A stretch of DNA of 64,000 bases from Litorilinea aerophila (GCF_006569185.2 NZ_VIGC02000019.1:56657-120656); one strand, 5' to 3'. Shown: positions 9,519 through 19,014, counted from the stretch's first letter. The notes: generated by a model from the sequence alone, not told the origin. Program-made: numbers and translations.

Positions 9519-9750
9519 GGTCCATCGTCTCTCCTTTCTAGCTGTATAGATACATCCAGAAGGATTCACTGCCATCTATTTTACCCGAACATGGACTCTC
9601 ACGCCAGCATGAGTCATGATACAATGGCCTATGCCTGCCGTGACAGTAGGGTGCCTACAATCTGGCCGGTGTCTGGTAAGAGACCCTGAGGACGATTTTT
9701 GTTGGATCTTGGAACGTCTTGAATAGCGGGTTGAATAGCGGGGAGCTTGG

Positions 9751-10479
9751 ATGGCGGCGAGAGGGAGACAGAGCGGGATGCCACTTCAAGTAGATGGAAG
9801 CCCGGGCGATGGGGCCAGCATGTTGGATCGGCGGGCAGGGAGGGAGGGCCTTCGGCATCCATCGTCAGCATTCACCCGGCTGGGGGCGGACTGGAGCCGG
9901 CTGGCGGCCCTGTGGGTATGGGTCGCGCTGACCTTCCTGGCCTTTTCGTTCCCGGTGCAGGCCATGCCGGCCAGCCAGGCCGAAACCTGTGCCTGTGACG
10001 CGGACCGTTATTCGTGTAGCGATTTCCCGTCGTGGATTCAGGCCCAGGAGTGTTATGCCTACTGCCTGGTCACGGTGGGTTTCGACATTCACCGCCTGGA
10101 TGAGGACGGGGATGGCGTCGTCTGTGAGCTCCCCCTGTTGCTGCCCACGGCCACGCCTGCCAGTCTCTCGGAGGCTCCGGCTGTGCCGTCCCCGACGTTG
10201 TCCGTCTCGCCTCCTCTGACCCCTGTGACCTCGATTACTGCCACCCAGGCGTTAACGCCTGTGCAGCCGGTCACGGCTGCACAGGACCTGACCCCACCGC
10301 CAGCCCCCCCCGGAAACCGGGTTGCCTGGCAGGAGGTCGCCCCGTACGGCCTGGGTGCGGCGGGCATTGTGGTGCTCCTTCTGGTCTTCTGGTTCCTGCG
10401 CATCAGGCGAGGCAGCCAGGGCGGTGACCCCGATGGCGGTGGGCCACCCGAGCATCAGGCGACCACACGCCTGCCCTGA
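9751..10479 (+). CDS. membrane-anchored Excalibur-domain protein
   Basis: 242 residues; GGGGAGC precedes the ATG. An N-terminal hydrophobic segment (residues 53-72, ending PVQA) looks like a signal sequence. The exported part holds an Excalibur-type calcium-binding motif LDEDGDGVVCE (116-126) with upstream cysteines and CSDFPSWIQAQ. A Pro/Thr/Ser-rich linker and a second hydrophobic segment (LGAAGIVVLLLVFWFL, about 206-222) with a basic tail follow. This predicts a surface domain held at the membrane. The 3' end overlaps the opposing archaellum-operon gene by 25 bases. Confidence 0.75.
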   Translation: MAARGRQSGMPLQVDGSPGDGASMLDRRAGREGLRHPSSAFTRLGADWSRLAALWVWVALTFLAFSFPVQAMPASQAETCACDADRYSCSDFPSWIQAQECYAYCLVTVGFDIHRLDEDGDGVVCELPLLLPTATPASLSEAPAVPSPTLSVSPPLTPVTSITATQALTPVQPVTAAQDLTPPPAPPGNRVAWQEVAPYGLGAAGIVVLLLVFWFLRIRRGSQGGDPDGGGPPEHQATTRLP

Positions 10480-11447
10480 CGGCGGGCGCGCTCTTCCTGG
10501 AGGGCCGCCCGGATCCGGCGAGTCAGCCTGGTCAGTTCCCGGATCTCCACATCTTCCAGGCTCGTGCTCAGGGCTTCCAGGTAGGGATCCACTTCCGCAT
10601 CCTCTTCGAATGCCGACAGAATGTCGCTGACATCTCCCATGTCGGCCAGGGCATCCTCCGCCTGGTCCTCCGTGATCATGGCCTCGACCGTGGGGATCTG
10701 GCCGGGCTGGGGTACAGGGGGCGGGGAACCCGGGGCCGATTGGGTGGATGCCTGGGCTTGGTCCGGTTGTTGGGCTTGCTGGCCTTGCGGTTGACCCTCT
10801 GCCGGTGGTGGCGTCTGGCCAGGCTGGGCAGGTGGTTGCTGGGGCTGGGCTGCTGCCGGTGCCTGGGGCCCAGTTTGTGGCTGTGCTGTCTGTCCCTGTG
10901 GAGGCGTCCCGGCGGCTGGAGGCTGAGTGGTCTGACCTGTAGGCTGGGCCGCCGGTTGACCTGTTGTCTGGGGCGATGTTGGAGCGCCAGACTCTGAGGC
11001 CTGGGGCTGGCCTGCCGTCGCCTCGGCGGGGGGCGTCTGGGCGTCGGCAGTAGGCGGAACGGCGGCTGAGGCCCCGGCCTCAGCCGGTTCGGTTTCTTGT
11101 TGCCCGGTTTGAATCAGGTTCTGCACCTGCTGTACCAGGCTGGCCACGGCCTTGGTCTCCAGCCTGCCCACGCCAAACAGCCAGAGGGGCGGCAAGAGGG
11201 CCACCACCAGGGCGGCCAGCAGGCAGAAGAGGGCGGCCGCCACGGTGGCCACGATGGTGGGCTGGCGGGCCAGGGCCAGCCAGAGGGGGGCTCGCTCTGG
11301 GGCCAGGACCGGTTCCAGGGCGTGGAGCCATTGAACGGTCAGCCAGGTGATGCCTGCGGTCACTAACAGGCAGCTCCCGGCCACCAGGGCGGCTCGTCTA
11401 CGATCCAGGCGCAAAACGGCGCGACTTTCATGGGGATTGGCCCACAT
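10455..11447 (-). CDS. unrecognised Pro/Gln-rich membrane protein, last gene of the archaellum operon
   Basis: 330 residues, no family recognised. Two hydrophobic segments (about 19-40 and 62-92) are followed by a short helical stretch (LETKAVASLVQQVQNLIQ), a low-complexity Pro/Gln/Ala/Thr linker (about 115-240) and a highly charged helical C terminus (about 250-330; ITEDQAEDALADMGDVSDIL). Its ATG overlaps the flaJ stop codon by one base (TGATG), so it is co-translated with the motor-platform gene. By position and shape it could serve as a motor scaffold, as ArlX does in Crenarchaeota. That is inference. Confidence 0.75.
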   Translation of the reverse strand: MWANPHESRAVLRLDRRRAALVAGSCLLVTAGITWLTVQWLHALEPVLAPERAPLWLALARQPTIVATVAAALFCLLAALVVALLPPLWLFGVGRLETKAVASLVQQVQNLIQTGQQETEPAEAGASAAVPPTADAQTPPAEATAGQPQASESGAPTSPQTTGQPAAQPTGQTTQPPAAGTPPQGQTAQPQTGPQAPAAAQPQQPPAQPGQTPPPAEGQPQGQQAQQPDQAQASTQSAPGSPPPVPQPGQIPTVEAMITEDQAEDALADMGDVSDILSAFEEDAEVDPYLEALSTSLEDVEIRELTRLTRRIRAALQEERARRQGRRVVA

Positions 11448-12937
11448 CAGAGGATCCTTTCTACCAGCGGCGGCACCAGCAGGAAGCTGAGTCCGGACGT
11501 AAAGAGCATGATGGAAAGATAAAAGGTCAACTTCAGGCGATGGCCGCCGTCGGTGGCGATGATGGCGCCGGCGTTGATGAGGGAGAGCAGCAGCACCATG
11601 AAGATGGTCATCCAGCGGTAGAGGCCAATTTCCGGCGTGTTGAATACCGACATGGGCACCGTGACGGCTTCCGCACCCGGCTCCAGGGTGGGCATGGCCG
11701 CGTTCATCAGCTCGGAAAAGTTGTGGACGATCTCCAGAATCAGCACCATGAGCGTGGCCACAGCGCCGTGCATGACCACTGTCAGCCAGGTGAAGGTGGA
11801 AGCGGTCACCTTGCGTTTCGCCCGCAGCATGATGGTGCGGGCGGAGAAATCCGCGGTGAGGAAGGCGATGGTGTCCGGGTCGCCGCCCAGTTTCACGGCG
11901 TCGTTGAAAATGGTGACAGCCTCGCCGATGAGCTTGCTGCCTGTCTCCAGGGCAAACTTCTGCCAGCAGAGTTCGGGCGATATGGCGGCATTGAGGCGGT
12001 TGCGCAGTCGCTTCAGATCGGACTCCAGCGTGGGGAACGAGCTCAGGTCCAGCCGGTTGAGGGCCTCGGTGATGGTGGCGCCGGTAGAGACCGCCATGCT
12101 GCCCAGGGAGCGCAGGAACGGCCCAAATTCCCGGTCTTTTTTGTCGATTTCCCGGCCCGCCAGGACGCTGACCAGGCCCAGGGGGAAGAGGAGCACCGCC
12201 ACCACCAGGGTGGTCACGCTGATGGGCACGCCCAGCACCAGGAGCAACGAGCCGATGACCACGATGGCAGGCAACAGGTAGAGGGCCATGCGGAGGGCTG
12301 TCCGTTGGGTCCAGGGGCCTTCTTTGGAGAACAGGTCGATCTTCTCTTTGGGCGCCGCCCGGGAGAGGATCCAGGCGGTGACGCCGGCCGTAAAGGCCGC
12401 GGTGATGACCAGCCCCACCAGGATCCCATCACCCAGAGGATAAATGAGGGACGAAGTCATGTTGATGATGATCATCAGGGACGCCGACACCGTCACCGCG
12501 GCGTAGGCGTCGGTCCACTTGGTCAACGAGGCCAGATCCCGTTCGTATTCCTTCTCGTAGAGTTGCCCCTGGACGCCTGCTTCTTCCGAGAGAAACTCGT
12601 GTTCTGGCTGGCCCGAGGCCAGGGCGTTGGAGAGGCGCAGCAGCAGGCTGACCATGGCTTCCGACTTGATGGCCAGGCCCACCAGGGAACAGGCCCGCGC
12701 GTAGTCGTAGCCCAGGGTCTGGGAGAGGAGGTTCACCCGGTCGAAATAGGCGGCCGGGTTGCGGGGCAGGCTGGAGCCCAGCTGGAAGATACGGTTGCGG
12801 GAGATGCCGGAGGCCGCCACAGCCGACATGTAGGTGAGCTGGTAGAAGAGGTCGAAGCCGTTGACCTCTTGAAAGCCGTCCCGTTTAAATAAGTCCCTGC
12901 TTATGCGCTTCAGCAATGACGCTAAAAAGCTTTTCAA
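11447..12937 (-). CDS. flaJ: archaellum membrane platform protein FlaJ/ArlJ
   Basis: 496-residue multi-spanning protein of the type II secretion F/TadC/FlaJ superfamily. It is the membrane platform on which the FlaI ATPase assembles and rotates the archaellum. Hydrophobic segments are spread through the middle and C-terminal half (ASLMIIINMTSSLIYPLG, MALYLLPAIVVIGSLLLVL, VVAVLLFPLGLVSVL, LTVVMHGAVATLMVLILEI, WMTIFMVLLLSLINAGAII), with the conserved cytoplasmic region GPFLRSLGSMAVSTGATITE. The frame implies a TTG start overlapping flaI by 53 bases; no later ATG suits the family. Somewhat shorter than archaeal FlaJ. The start is uncertain, the identity good. Confidence 0.9.
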   Translation of the reverse strand: MKSFLASLLKRISRDLFKRDGFQEVNGFDLFYQLTYMSAVAASGISRNRIFQLGSSLPRNPAAYFDRVNLLSQTLGYDYARACSLVGLAIKSEAMVSLLLRLSNALASGQPEHEFLSEEAGVQGQLYEKEYERDLASLTKWTDAYAAVTVSASLMIIINMTSSLIYPLGDGILVGLVITAAFTAGVTAWILSRAAPKEKIDLFSKEGPWTQRTALRMALYLLPAIVVIGSLLLVLGVPISVTTLVVAVLLFPLGLVSVLAGREIDKKDREFGPFLRSLGSMAVSTGATITEALNRLDLSSFPTLESDLKRLRNRLNAAISPELCWQKFALETGSKLIGEAVTIFNDAVKLGGDPDTIAFLTADFSARTIMLRAKRKVTASTFTWLTVVMHGAVATLMVLILEIVHNFSELMNAAMPTLEPGAEAVTVPMSVFNTPEIGLYRWMTIFMVLLLSLINAGAIIATDGGHRLKLTFYLSIMLFTSGLSFLLVPPLVERIL

Positions 12938-14576
12938 AGCTGTTCATCCCCCCTCTCTTGTGGATTTTTTCCAGGATGGCCGCCCGTTTGCGGAGCTCGG
13001 AGTAGATGGCGCGGCGCTTGCTTTCCGGCAGGCCCCGCTTCATGGCTACCTTCTGTTCCAGCAGGAAGCTGTTCATGTCGCCGGGAAATTCGAAGGTGTC
13101 GTCTTCGGCCCGCCAGCGGAAGGCCGTCACAAAGGAGAAGGCATTCTCGATGGGATCGTAGTCCACGATCTCGTTCACGCTGACCACCCGGCGCACCGTC
13201 TGGCCGTTGGGTGCCCGGACTGCGGCCTGGATCACCACCAGATCCAGGTTGTCGATGTTGACTTTGGGCACGTTGATGGGTTCGCCGGTGAGGCGCTGGA
13301 TGACCTTCTGCACCGATGAGGCGTGGAAGGTGGCCATCACGCCGTGGCCGGTCTGCATGGCCTGAAAGGCGATGTTGCCCTCCACACCCCGGATCTCGCC
13401 GATGAGGATGCGATCCGGGCGCTGACGGAGGGCTGCCTTGAGCAGGGCAAACATGTCCACCCCGCCGCCCTGGGCCTCCTTGCCCATGTCCCGCACCACT
13501 TCCCGCACCCAGTTGGGGTGGGGCACCTGTAGCTCCGGTGTATCTTCGATGGTGACGATCTTGGCATCGGGCCGGATGAAGGTGGTCAGGGCGTTGAGCA
13601 GGGTGGTCTTGCCCGAGGCAGTGGGCCCCACCACGAAGACGTTCATGTCCTCCTCGATGGCCAGCCAGAGGTAGGCGGCGATGAGGTAGTTCATGCTGCC
13701 GAACTCGATCAGGTCCAGCACGCTCAACACCTCTTCGCTGAACTTGCGGATGGTGAAATTGCTGCCCCGTTTGGCAATATCCCGCCCGTAGACGATGTTG
13801 ATGCGGGATCCGTCGGGCAGGGTGGCGTCCACGATGGGGTGGCGTAGGGTCACCGGCCGCTTGATGCGTTCCCCCATCTGCACCACGAAGTCATCCAGGT
13901 CGTCGTGGGAGGGGAAGTAGATGGAGGATTTCAGGCTTTTGAAGATTTTGTGCTCGATGAACATGCGGCCGACCCCGCTGCAGCTGATGTCCTCGATGTA
14001 GGGATCCACCAGCAGGGGGTGCAGGGGCCCCATGCCCAGCTTGTCCCGCACCATGAGATACTTGAGGGCCAGCAGTTCCCGGGGCGAGACGGGTATCTTG
14101 CCGTTGCGTCGGGCCCGGGGCGAGTCGACGGTGCAGATCTGTTCGATGGCCCGGGTGAGGACGGCCTGGCGTTCTTCTTCCGGCGCATGGCCGATCTCTT
14201 CGGCCATGTCCAGCAAGCGGGCTTCCACCTTTTCCACCAGGCCGTTGAGGTTGACAGGCACCAGCGGATCGATGGGAATGTAATAGTCCCGCTCGCTTTT
14301 GGGATCGGGATAAATGTGGATGAAGACGTTCTCGTCGCTGGTGGGGTAGATGAGATTACGGACCTTCAACCCCCGCAGCTTGCGGGACAGCTTCGGATAG
14401 TAGGCCGGAATGCCGATTTCGTGGATGGGAAGCGCCTGCAGGTATTCCCACAAAAATGGTTTGGTCGCGGCCACCTCCCGCAGCGGTGGCGGCAATTGGT
14501 CCAACCGCAAAGGCGAGAGGCCGGCACGTACCTGGTCGAAATTGGTTTGCGGAAAAGGCAACCGATTTTCTTCCAT
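12885..14576 (-). CDS. flaI: archaellum assembly and rotation ATPase FlaI/ArlI
   Basis: 563 residues, the length of archaeal FlaI. Hexameric secretion ATPase that powers both assembly and rotation of the archaellum. Visible motifs are Walker A GPTASGKTTLLNAL (near 313-326), the Asp box IVTIEDTPELQ, Walker B region PDRILIGEIRG and the His box TGHGVMATFHASS. The N-terminal region (YYIPIDPLVPVNLNGLVEKV, LGMGPLHPLLVDPYIEDI) matches the archaeal FlaI/GspE-2 type rather than PilB or TadA. Begins eight bases after flaH, and its 3' end overlaps flaJ. Confidence 0.95.
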   Translation of the reverse strand: MEENRLPFPQTNFDQVRAGLSPLRLDQLPPPLREVAATKPFLWEYLQALPIHEIGIPAYYPKLSRKLRGLKVRNLIYPTSDENVFIHIYPDPKSERDYYIPIDPLVPVNLNGLVEKVEARLLDMAEEIGHAPEEERQAVLTRAIEQICTVDSPRARRNGKIPVSPRELLALKYLMVRDKLGMGPLHPLLVDPYIEDISCSGVGRMFIEHKIFKSLKSSIYFPSHDDLDDFVVQMGERIKRPVTLRHPIVDATLPDGSRINIVYGRDIAKRGSNFTIRKFSEEVLSVLDLIEFGSMNYLIAAYLWLAIEEDMNVFVVGPTASGKTTLLNALTTFIRPDAKIVTIEDTPELQVPHPNWVREVVRDMGKEAQGGGVDMFALLKAALRQRPDRILIGEIRGVEGNIAFQAMQTGHGVMATFHASSVQKVIQRLTGEPINVPKVNIDNLDLVVIQAAVRAPNGQTVRRVVSVNEIVDYDPIENAFSFVTAFRWRAEDDTFEFPGDMNSFLLEQKVAMKRGLPESKRRAIYSELRKRAAILEKIHKRGGMNSFEKLFSVIAEAHKQGLI

Positions 14577-14584
14577 GGCAATGG

Positions 14585-15313
14585 TTAGCCTTGCGCCTTA
14601 CTGATGGGAATAATACGCATGCCCAGGCCGGGCTCCACTTCAAAACTGACGATGTTGCCGGTGCGTTTGCTGGCACCCCGCACCTTGGCCACTTCCATGG
14701 CCTTGATCAGCCGCTCGCCCACCTCTTCGGTGCGCATGCGTAGATGCGCGTCACAGAGGGAGGTGATGCGCACCAGCAGGTCTCGATCCACGGCGTGGGA
14801 GTGGATGACGATGATGATGGTCATGCCGTTGGAGCAGAGCCGCTTACACTGTTCGAAAAAATAGAGCACGGCCTCCGGCGTCGTGGCCGTGATGCAGGGT
14901 GTCAGGGCATCCACAAAGATGAGCTCCGCGCCCTTTTGCCCTTCGTTGCGGATGGCCTTGAGCAGGGCATCCAGGACTTCCCCCTTGGACTGGGAAATTT
15001 CCATGGGGAAAATCCGCAGCCGACCCAGCAGCAGGTAGTCCAAAATGTCGATGTTCAGGCTCTGCATCTGCCGGACCAGGCTCTTGACCGTGTTTTCGGT
15101 GGTGAAGAAGGCCAGCCGGGATCCGTCCGACAGGGACCCCCAGGTCATCTGCTGGGAGAGGACCGACTTGCCCGAGTGGGAGTCGCCCTCGATCAAGGTC
15201 AGGGAACCCAGCGGGATGCCCCCGCCCATCTTGTCATCAATTTCCCGGCTGCCGGTGGAGACCACCGTTTTGGTTTTTGCTTCTTCTTCCAGGGTTTCCA
15301 ACTTTTCCTGCAT
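14585..15313 (-). CDS. flaH: archaellum KaiC-like ATP-binding protein FlaH/ArlH
   Basis: 242 residues, RecA/KaiC-like fold. FlaH binds ATP and forms a ring with FlaI beneath FlaJ. Walker A is GDSHSGKS (43-50); LGSLTLIEGD precedes it and the Walker B strand is ELIFVDALTP. The central region, with TENTVKSLVRQMQSLNIDI and GMTIIIVIHSHAVD, is as in archaeal FlaH. A short coiled-coil-like N terminus (LETLEEEAKTK) precedes the core. It lies between a receiver-domain gene and flaI on the minus strand. Confidence 0.93.
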   Translation of the reverse strand: MQEKLETLEEEAKTKTVVSTGSREIDDKMGGGIPLGSLTLIEGDSHSGKSVLSQQMTWGSLSDGSRLAFFTTENTVKSLVRQMQSLNIDILDYLLLGRLRIFPMEISQSKGEVLDALLKAIRNEGQKGAELIFVDALTPCITATTPEAVLYFFEQCKRLCSNGMTIIIVIHSHAVDRDLLVRITSLCDAHLRMRTEEVGERLIKAMEVAKVRGASKRTGNIVSFEVEPGLGMRIIPISKAQG

Positions 15314-15461
15314 CGTTTCTTTGCCCTACCTTCCCAAGGGCGGCCAGCGTCCGGGGCCTGGCTTGCCCGATGGCTTTCATGGCCCCGGCGCGGAAAATCG
15401 GTACGGTGACCTCGCCGTGGCATCGCTCCTCTCCAGCCGGCGGCAACCGATGCCCTGGAAG

Positions 15462-15851
15462 CTAGAAGATGCTCGAGTTGGAGAAAAAGAAGATGGAGCG
15501 GATGCGGTTGAGCAGGTCGGCCAGGACGAACGGTTTGGTGATGTAATCGTCGGCGCCCATTTCGAACCCCACCCGCTGATCGGCCGGGCGCCCCATGGCC
15601 GTCAACATGAGGATGGGCACCTTTTCCGTGTCGGGGTCGGCCCGCAGGTAGCGGCACACCTCGTAGCCGTCCATGCCAGGTAGAACAATGTCCAGGATGA
15701 TCAGGTCGGGCTGGACCTCGTGGGCCAGGCGCAGTCCCTCTGGGCCGGTGCGGGCCGTGTGGACTTGATAGCCTTCCCGTCGCAGAATGTGGCTGAGTAG
15801 TTTGCTGGTGCTCGCTTCATCCTCGATCACCAGGATCGTTTGTGAGGCCAT
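15462..15851 (-). CDS. single-domain CheY-like response regulator within the archaellum operon
   Basis: 129 residues, receiver domain only. Acidic pocket IEDE (9-12), phospho-acceptor D54 in LIILDIVLPGMDGYEV, Thr in MLTAMG and K106 in DYITKPF are all present. There is no output domain; the C terminus ends FFFSNSSIF. A strong GGAAGGAG site precedes the ATG. Its place between flaF and flaH suggests it signals to the motor, as CheY does in archaea through CheF, or acts in a regulatory relay. No kinase is adjacent. Confidence 0.9.
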   Translation of the reverse strand: MASQTILVIEDEASTSKLLSHILRREGYQVHTARTGPEGLRLAHEVQPDLIILDIVLPGMDGYEVCRYLRADPDTEKVPILMLTAMGRPADQRVGFEMGADDYITKPFVLADLLNRIRSIFFFSNSSIF

Positions 15852-15937
15852 GAAGGCTCCTTCCTATGCAAATTCAGTGCCCAGATTCAGCGTCCAGATT
15901 CAGGTGAAATTGAATCTGTGACGAGAGAGTCCCGCTG

Positions 15938-16462
15938 TCAACGGGTAAAAAAGGTGGATGCCGCTACCCCGTTCTCGGTGATTACCGTTAATTGATTGGT
16001 GGTGTTGGGCCCCACCGGCGGCAACAGGCGAATTTGAATCACCATTTCTTCATCCGGGTTGAAGATGTCCGGCTCATACACCTCGGGCGTGGACAGGGCC
16101 TGCAGGTACAGGCCGGCCACGGTCCACTGGTTGTCGGTGGGTGTGGCCGGGGTAAAGGGCAGCCATTTGACATGATAGCCGCCGGAGGCCGTGTAGTAGT
16201 GGACGATCACGTCCCACTCCTGAAAATCGGCCAGTTTGACACTCCCCTGGTTGCGCAGGATCGCTTCGACCACAGAGCCAGAGCTCAACACCTGGGTGCT
16301 GGCAAAATCGATGTCCGTGTGGACCCGCTCCAGGGTCCTCTCTTGCATCTCCCGGCCGGACGTCAGGATGGCGTCCTGGCTGGTGAGATAGACCTGGGCA
16401 ATGGTAAACACGCTGTATAGCGCGACCATGGCGATGATCAGGGAAGCAAGCGCGGATTCCAT
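15938..16462 (-). CDS. flaF: archaellum protein FlaF/ArlF-like
   Basis: 174 residues. A single N-terminal hydrophobic helix (ALASLIIAMVALYSVFTIAQVYL) is followed by an extracytoplasmic beta-rich domain, as in archaeal FlaF, a stator component that binds the S-layer in archaea. Similarity is by architecture and operon position as well as the N-terminal pattern. The ribosome site is weak, and the R1 repeat fills the space back to flaG, so expression may depend on read-through. In a bacterium the external ligand must differ or be a bacterial S-layer (inference). Confidence 0.8.
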   Translation of the reverse strand: MESALASLIIAMVALYSVFTIAQVYLTSQDAILTSGREMQERTLERVHTDIDFASTQVLSSGSVVEAILRNQGSVKLADFQEWDVIVHYYTASGGYHVKWLPFTPATPTDNQWTVAGLYLQALSTPEVYEPDIFNPDEEMVIQIRLLPPVGPNTTNQLTVITENGVAASTFFTR

Positions 16463-16486
16463 GGGAGCTGCACTCGAGACCTACTC

Positions 16487-16568
16487 CAGTCTGGCGTAAA
16501 TACCACGACAGAAATTTCGGCGGCATTACCTCTGGTGGAAACGATCGGCAAATTTCTGCCGGGATTGA
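16487..16568 (-). repeat. R1 interspersed element, copy B, between flaG and flaF
   Basis: On the minus strand it reads CAATCCCGGCAGAAATTTGC, then GATCGTTTCCACCAGAGG, and ends GGTATTTACGCCAGACTG. It starts directly after the flaG stop codon and fills most of the 106-base gap to flaF. Close in sequence to the copy at 35148-35243. Confidence 0.85.
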
Positions 16569-17081
16569 CTACATGCTGAAAAAGAACGAATCGGACAGGC
16601 CGTTGGGCAGGGTGAGCTTCACAAAATAGCGGCCCGAGCTGAGCAGTGAGCCATAGCGCACCGTGATTTTCAGGGTCGCCGTGGGGTTCCAGGCCGTGTC
16701 ATTCTCCACCTGCCATTCCCAGTATGGATAGCTGCCCCCTGCATCATCCTTGTAAGGAATGCGGATAAAATTGCCTTCGGGCCCCAGGAACAGGTCCATG
16801 CGCTGGACGGCGATGATGCGGGTGGCGCCCACATTTTTGACCCATACGAAGATGTCGAAGGTGCCGTTGCCGTTGATGTCCTGCCAGGCGCCGTCCTTGT
16901 CCAGCTCACCGGTGGCGTGGATGATTTCGACCTGGCTTTTCAGCCGGTCATCGATGCGCCCTCGCATGCCCACCAGGGCGGCGCTGCTCTGGTTGACGGC
17001 CGGATAAACCGTATTGAAGACCATCACGGACACCACCACGCTGACGATGAGCATGAGGGCGGTGGTGATGGCTTTATCCAC
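16569..17081 (-). CDS. flaG: archaellum protein FlaG/ArlG-like
   Basis: 170 residues with one N-terminal helix (AITTALMLIVSVVVSVMVFNTVY) and a beta-sandwich-like external domain containing DINGNGTFDIFVWVKNVG, typical of the FlaG/FlaF family. In archaea FlaG forms a filament capped by FlaF at the cell envelope. The start is GTG at 17081 with AAGGGCC upstream and overlaps the flaD/E stop by eight bases, so the two are coupled. The aromatic C terminus SDSFFFSM is notable. Confidence 0.85.
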   Translation of the reverse strand: MDKAITTALMLIVSVVVSVMVFNTVYPAVNQSSAALVGMRGRIDDRLKSQVEIIHATGELDKDGAWQDINGNGTFDIFVWVKNVGATRIIAVQRMDLFLGPEGNFIRIPYKDDAGGSYPYWEWQVENDTAWNPTATLKITVRYGSLLSSGRYFVKLTLPNGLSDSFFFSM

Positions 17082-17709
17082 GGCCCTTGCCCTCGAGCAC
17101 TTCGCTCAACTGCATGAGCATGTCGAAGGTATCCCGAGGGCTCACCGGTGCAGTGGGCTCCTGATCTTCGGCCAGCTCGACGAGCTGCAGCAGCAAAGCC
17201 CGATGGTGGTCGGCCAGATAACCGCCCTGCGCGTAGGTCTCTACCGCCTTTCGGGTGCGTTCCTTGCCGATCCGCTCCACGCTTTGGCTGACCCACGTAG
17301 CCAACGCCGTAAAGTGGCCTGGTCCTCCACCGGCCGCGGGATGGCCGTTGCCATTGGTGGATTTGCCCGCTGCCCGGCGGGCCACCGGCGGGGGTGCCTC
17401 GTGGGTGAACTCGTCGTCATCCTCCAGCAGGTCCGCTTCTGTCAGGCCAAATTCCCGCAGGGATTCCACGTCCTTCAGGACATGGGCCAGGGGAGAAACC
17501 CGGCCCCGCTCTTCACCTGAACGGGGCTCCTGGCCGGAAAGTCGACTGGCCGGTGTCTCTGGCTCTTCTGCCTCTGGATCCTGGCTACGCAGGGCTGGAT
17601 ACTGGCGGTTCAGGATATGCTCCTGAATGTCCAGCAGCGCCTGTCGAATTTCGTTTTTTAAGATTTTGAGTTCGTGTTCCAGGGTCTCCACCCGGGTTTC
17701 CAGGTTCAT
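17074..17709 (-). CDS. flaD: archaellum cytoplasmic component of the FlaD/E (ArlD/E) family
   Basis: 211 residues, no membrane segment. The N terminus is a coiled coil (METRVETLEHELKILKNEIR-like heptads, residues 2-30), the middle is a disordered charged linker, and the C-terminal domain (about 135-185; TWVSQSVERIGKERTRKAVE, GGYLADHHRALLLQLVEL) follows the archaeal flagella D/E domain pattern. In Euryarchaeota FlaC/D/E form the motor ring and receive chemotaxis signals. Strong GAGGAGCTACC ribosome site. Separated from flaB by two hairpins. Confidence 0.85.
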   Translation of the reverse strand: MNLETRVETLEHELKILKNEIRQALLDIQEHILNRQYPALRSQDPEAEEPETPASRLSGQEPRSGEERGRVSPLAHVLKDVESLREFGLTEADLLEDDDEFTHEAPPPVARRAAGKSTNGNGHPAAGGGPGHFTALATWVSQSVERIGKERTRKAVETYAQGGYLADHHRALLLQLVELAEDQEPTAPVSPRDTFDMLMQLSEVLEGKGRG

Positions 17710-17748
17710 GGTAGCTCCTCAGCGGGTTCGTTCTCCTGAGTACCAGGG

Positions 17749-17794
17749 CCATGGGGAGCACACCTGATGGCTCCCAACAGGCCGCTCCCCATGG
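17749..17794 (-). promoter_or_regulatory. intercistronic hairpin downstream of flaB (distal)
   Basis: Perfect 11-base inverted repeat CCATGGGGAGC (17749-17759) and GCTCCCCATGG (17784-17794). Together with the neighbouring hairpin it lies in the flaB-flaD/E spacer, where it could stabilise upstream flaB mRNA. Confidence 0.6.
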
Positions 17795-17813
17795 ACAGGA
17801 TGAGGAAATGAGA

Positions 17814-17851
17814 AGCGATTCGTCCGGGCTGCACCGACCGAACGAATCGCT
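17814..17851 (-). terminator. leaky terminator or processing hairpin after flaB
   Basis: Perfect 10-base inverted repeat AGCGATTCGT/ACGAATCGCT (17814-17823 and 17842-17851) about 40 bases past the flaB stop codon. On the minus strand it is followed by TCTCATTTCC, a poor U tract, so partial termination with read-through is more likely than a full stop. This would give excess archaellin over motor proteins. Confidence 0.6.
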
Positions 17852-17890
17852 CTCTACCAGTGACGTCGAGGGGTCGACCGGCTGCCCGCC

Positions 17891-19014
<1,124 letters not shown>

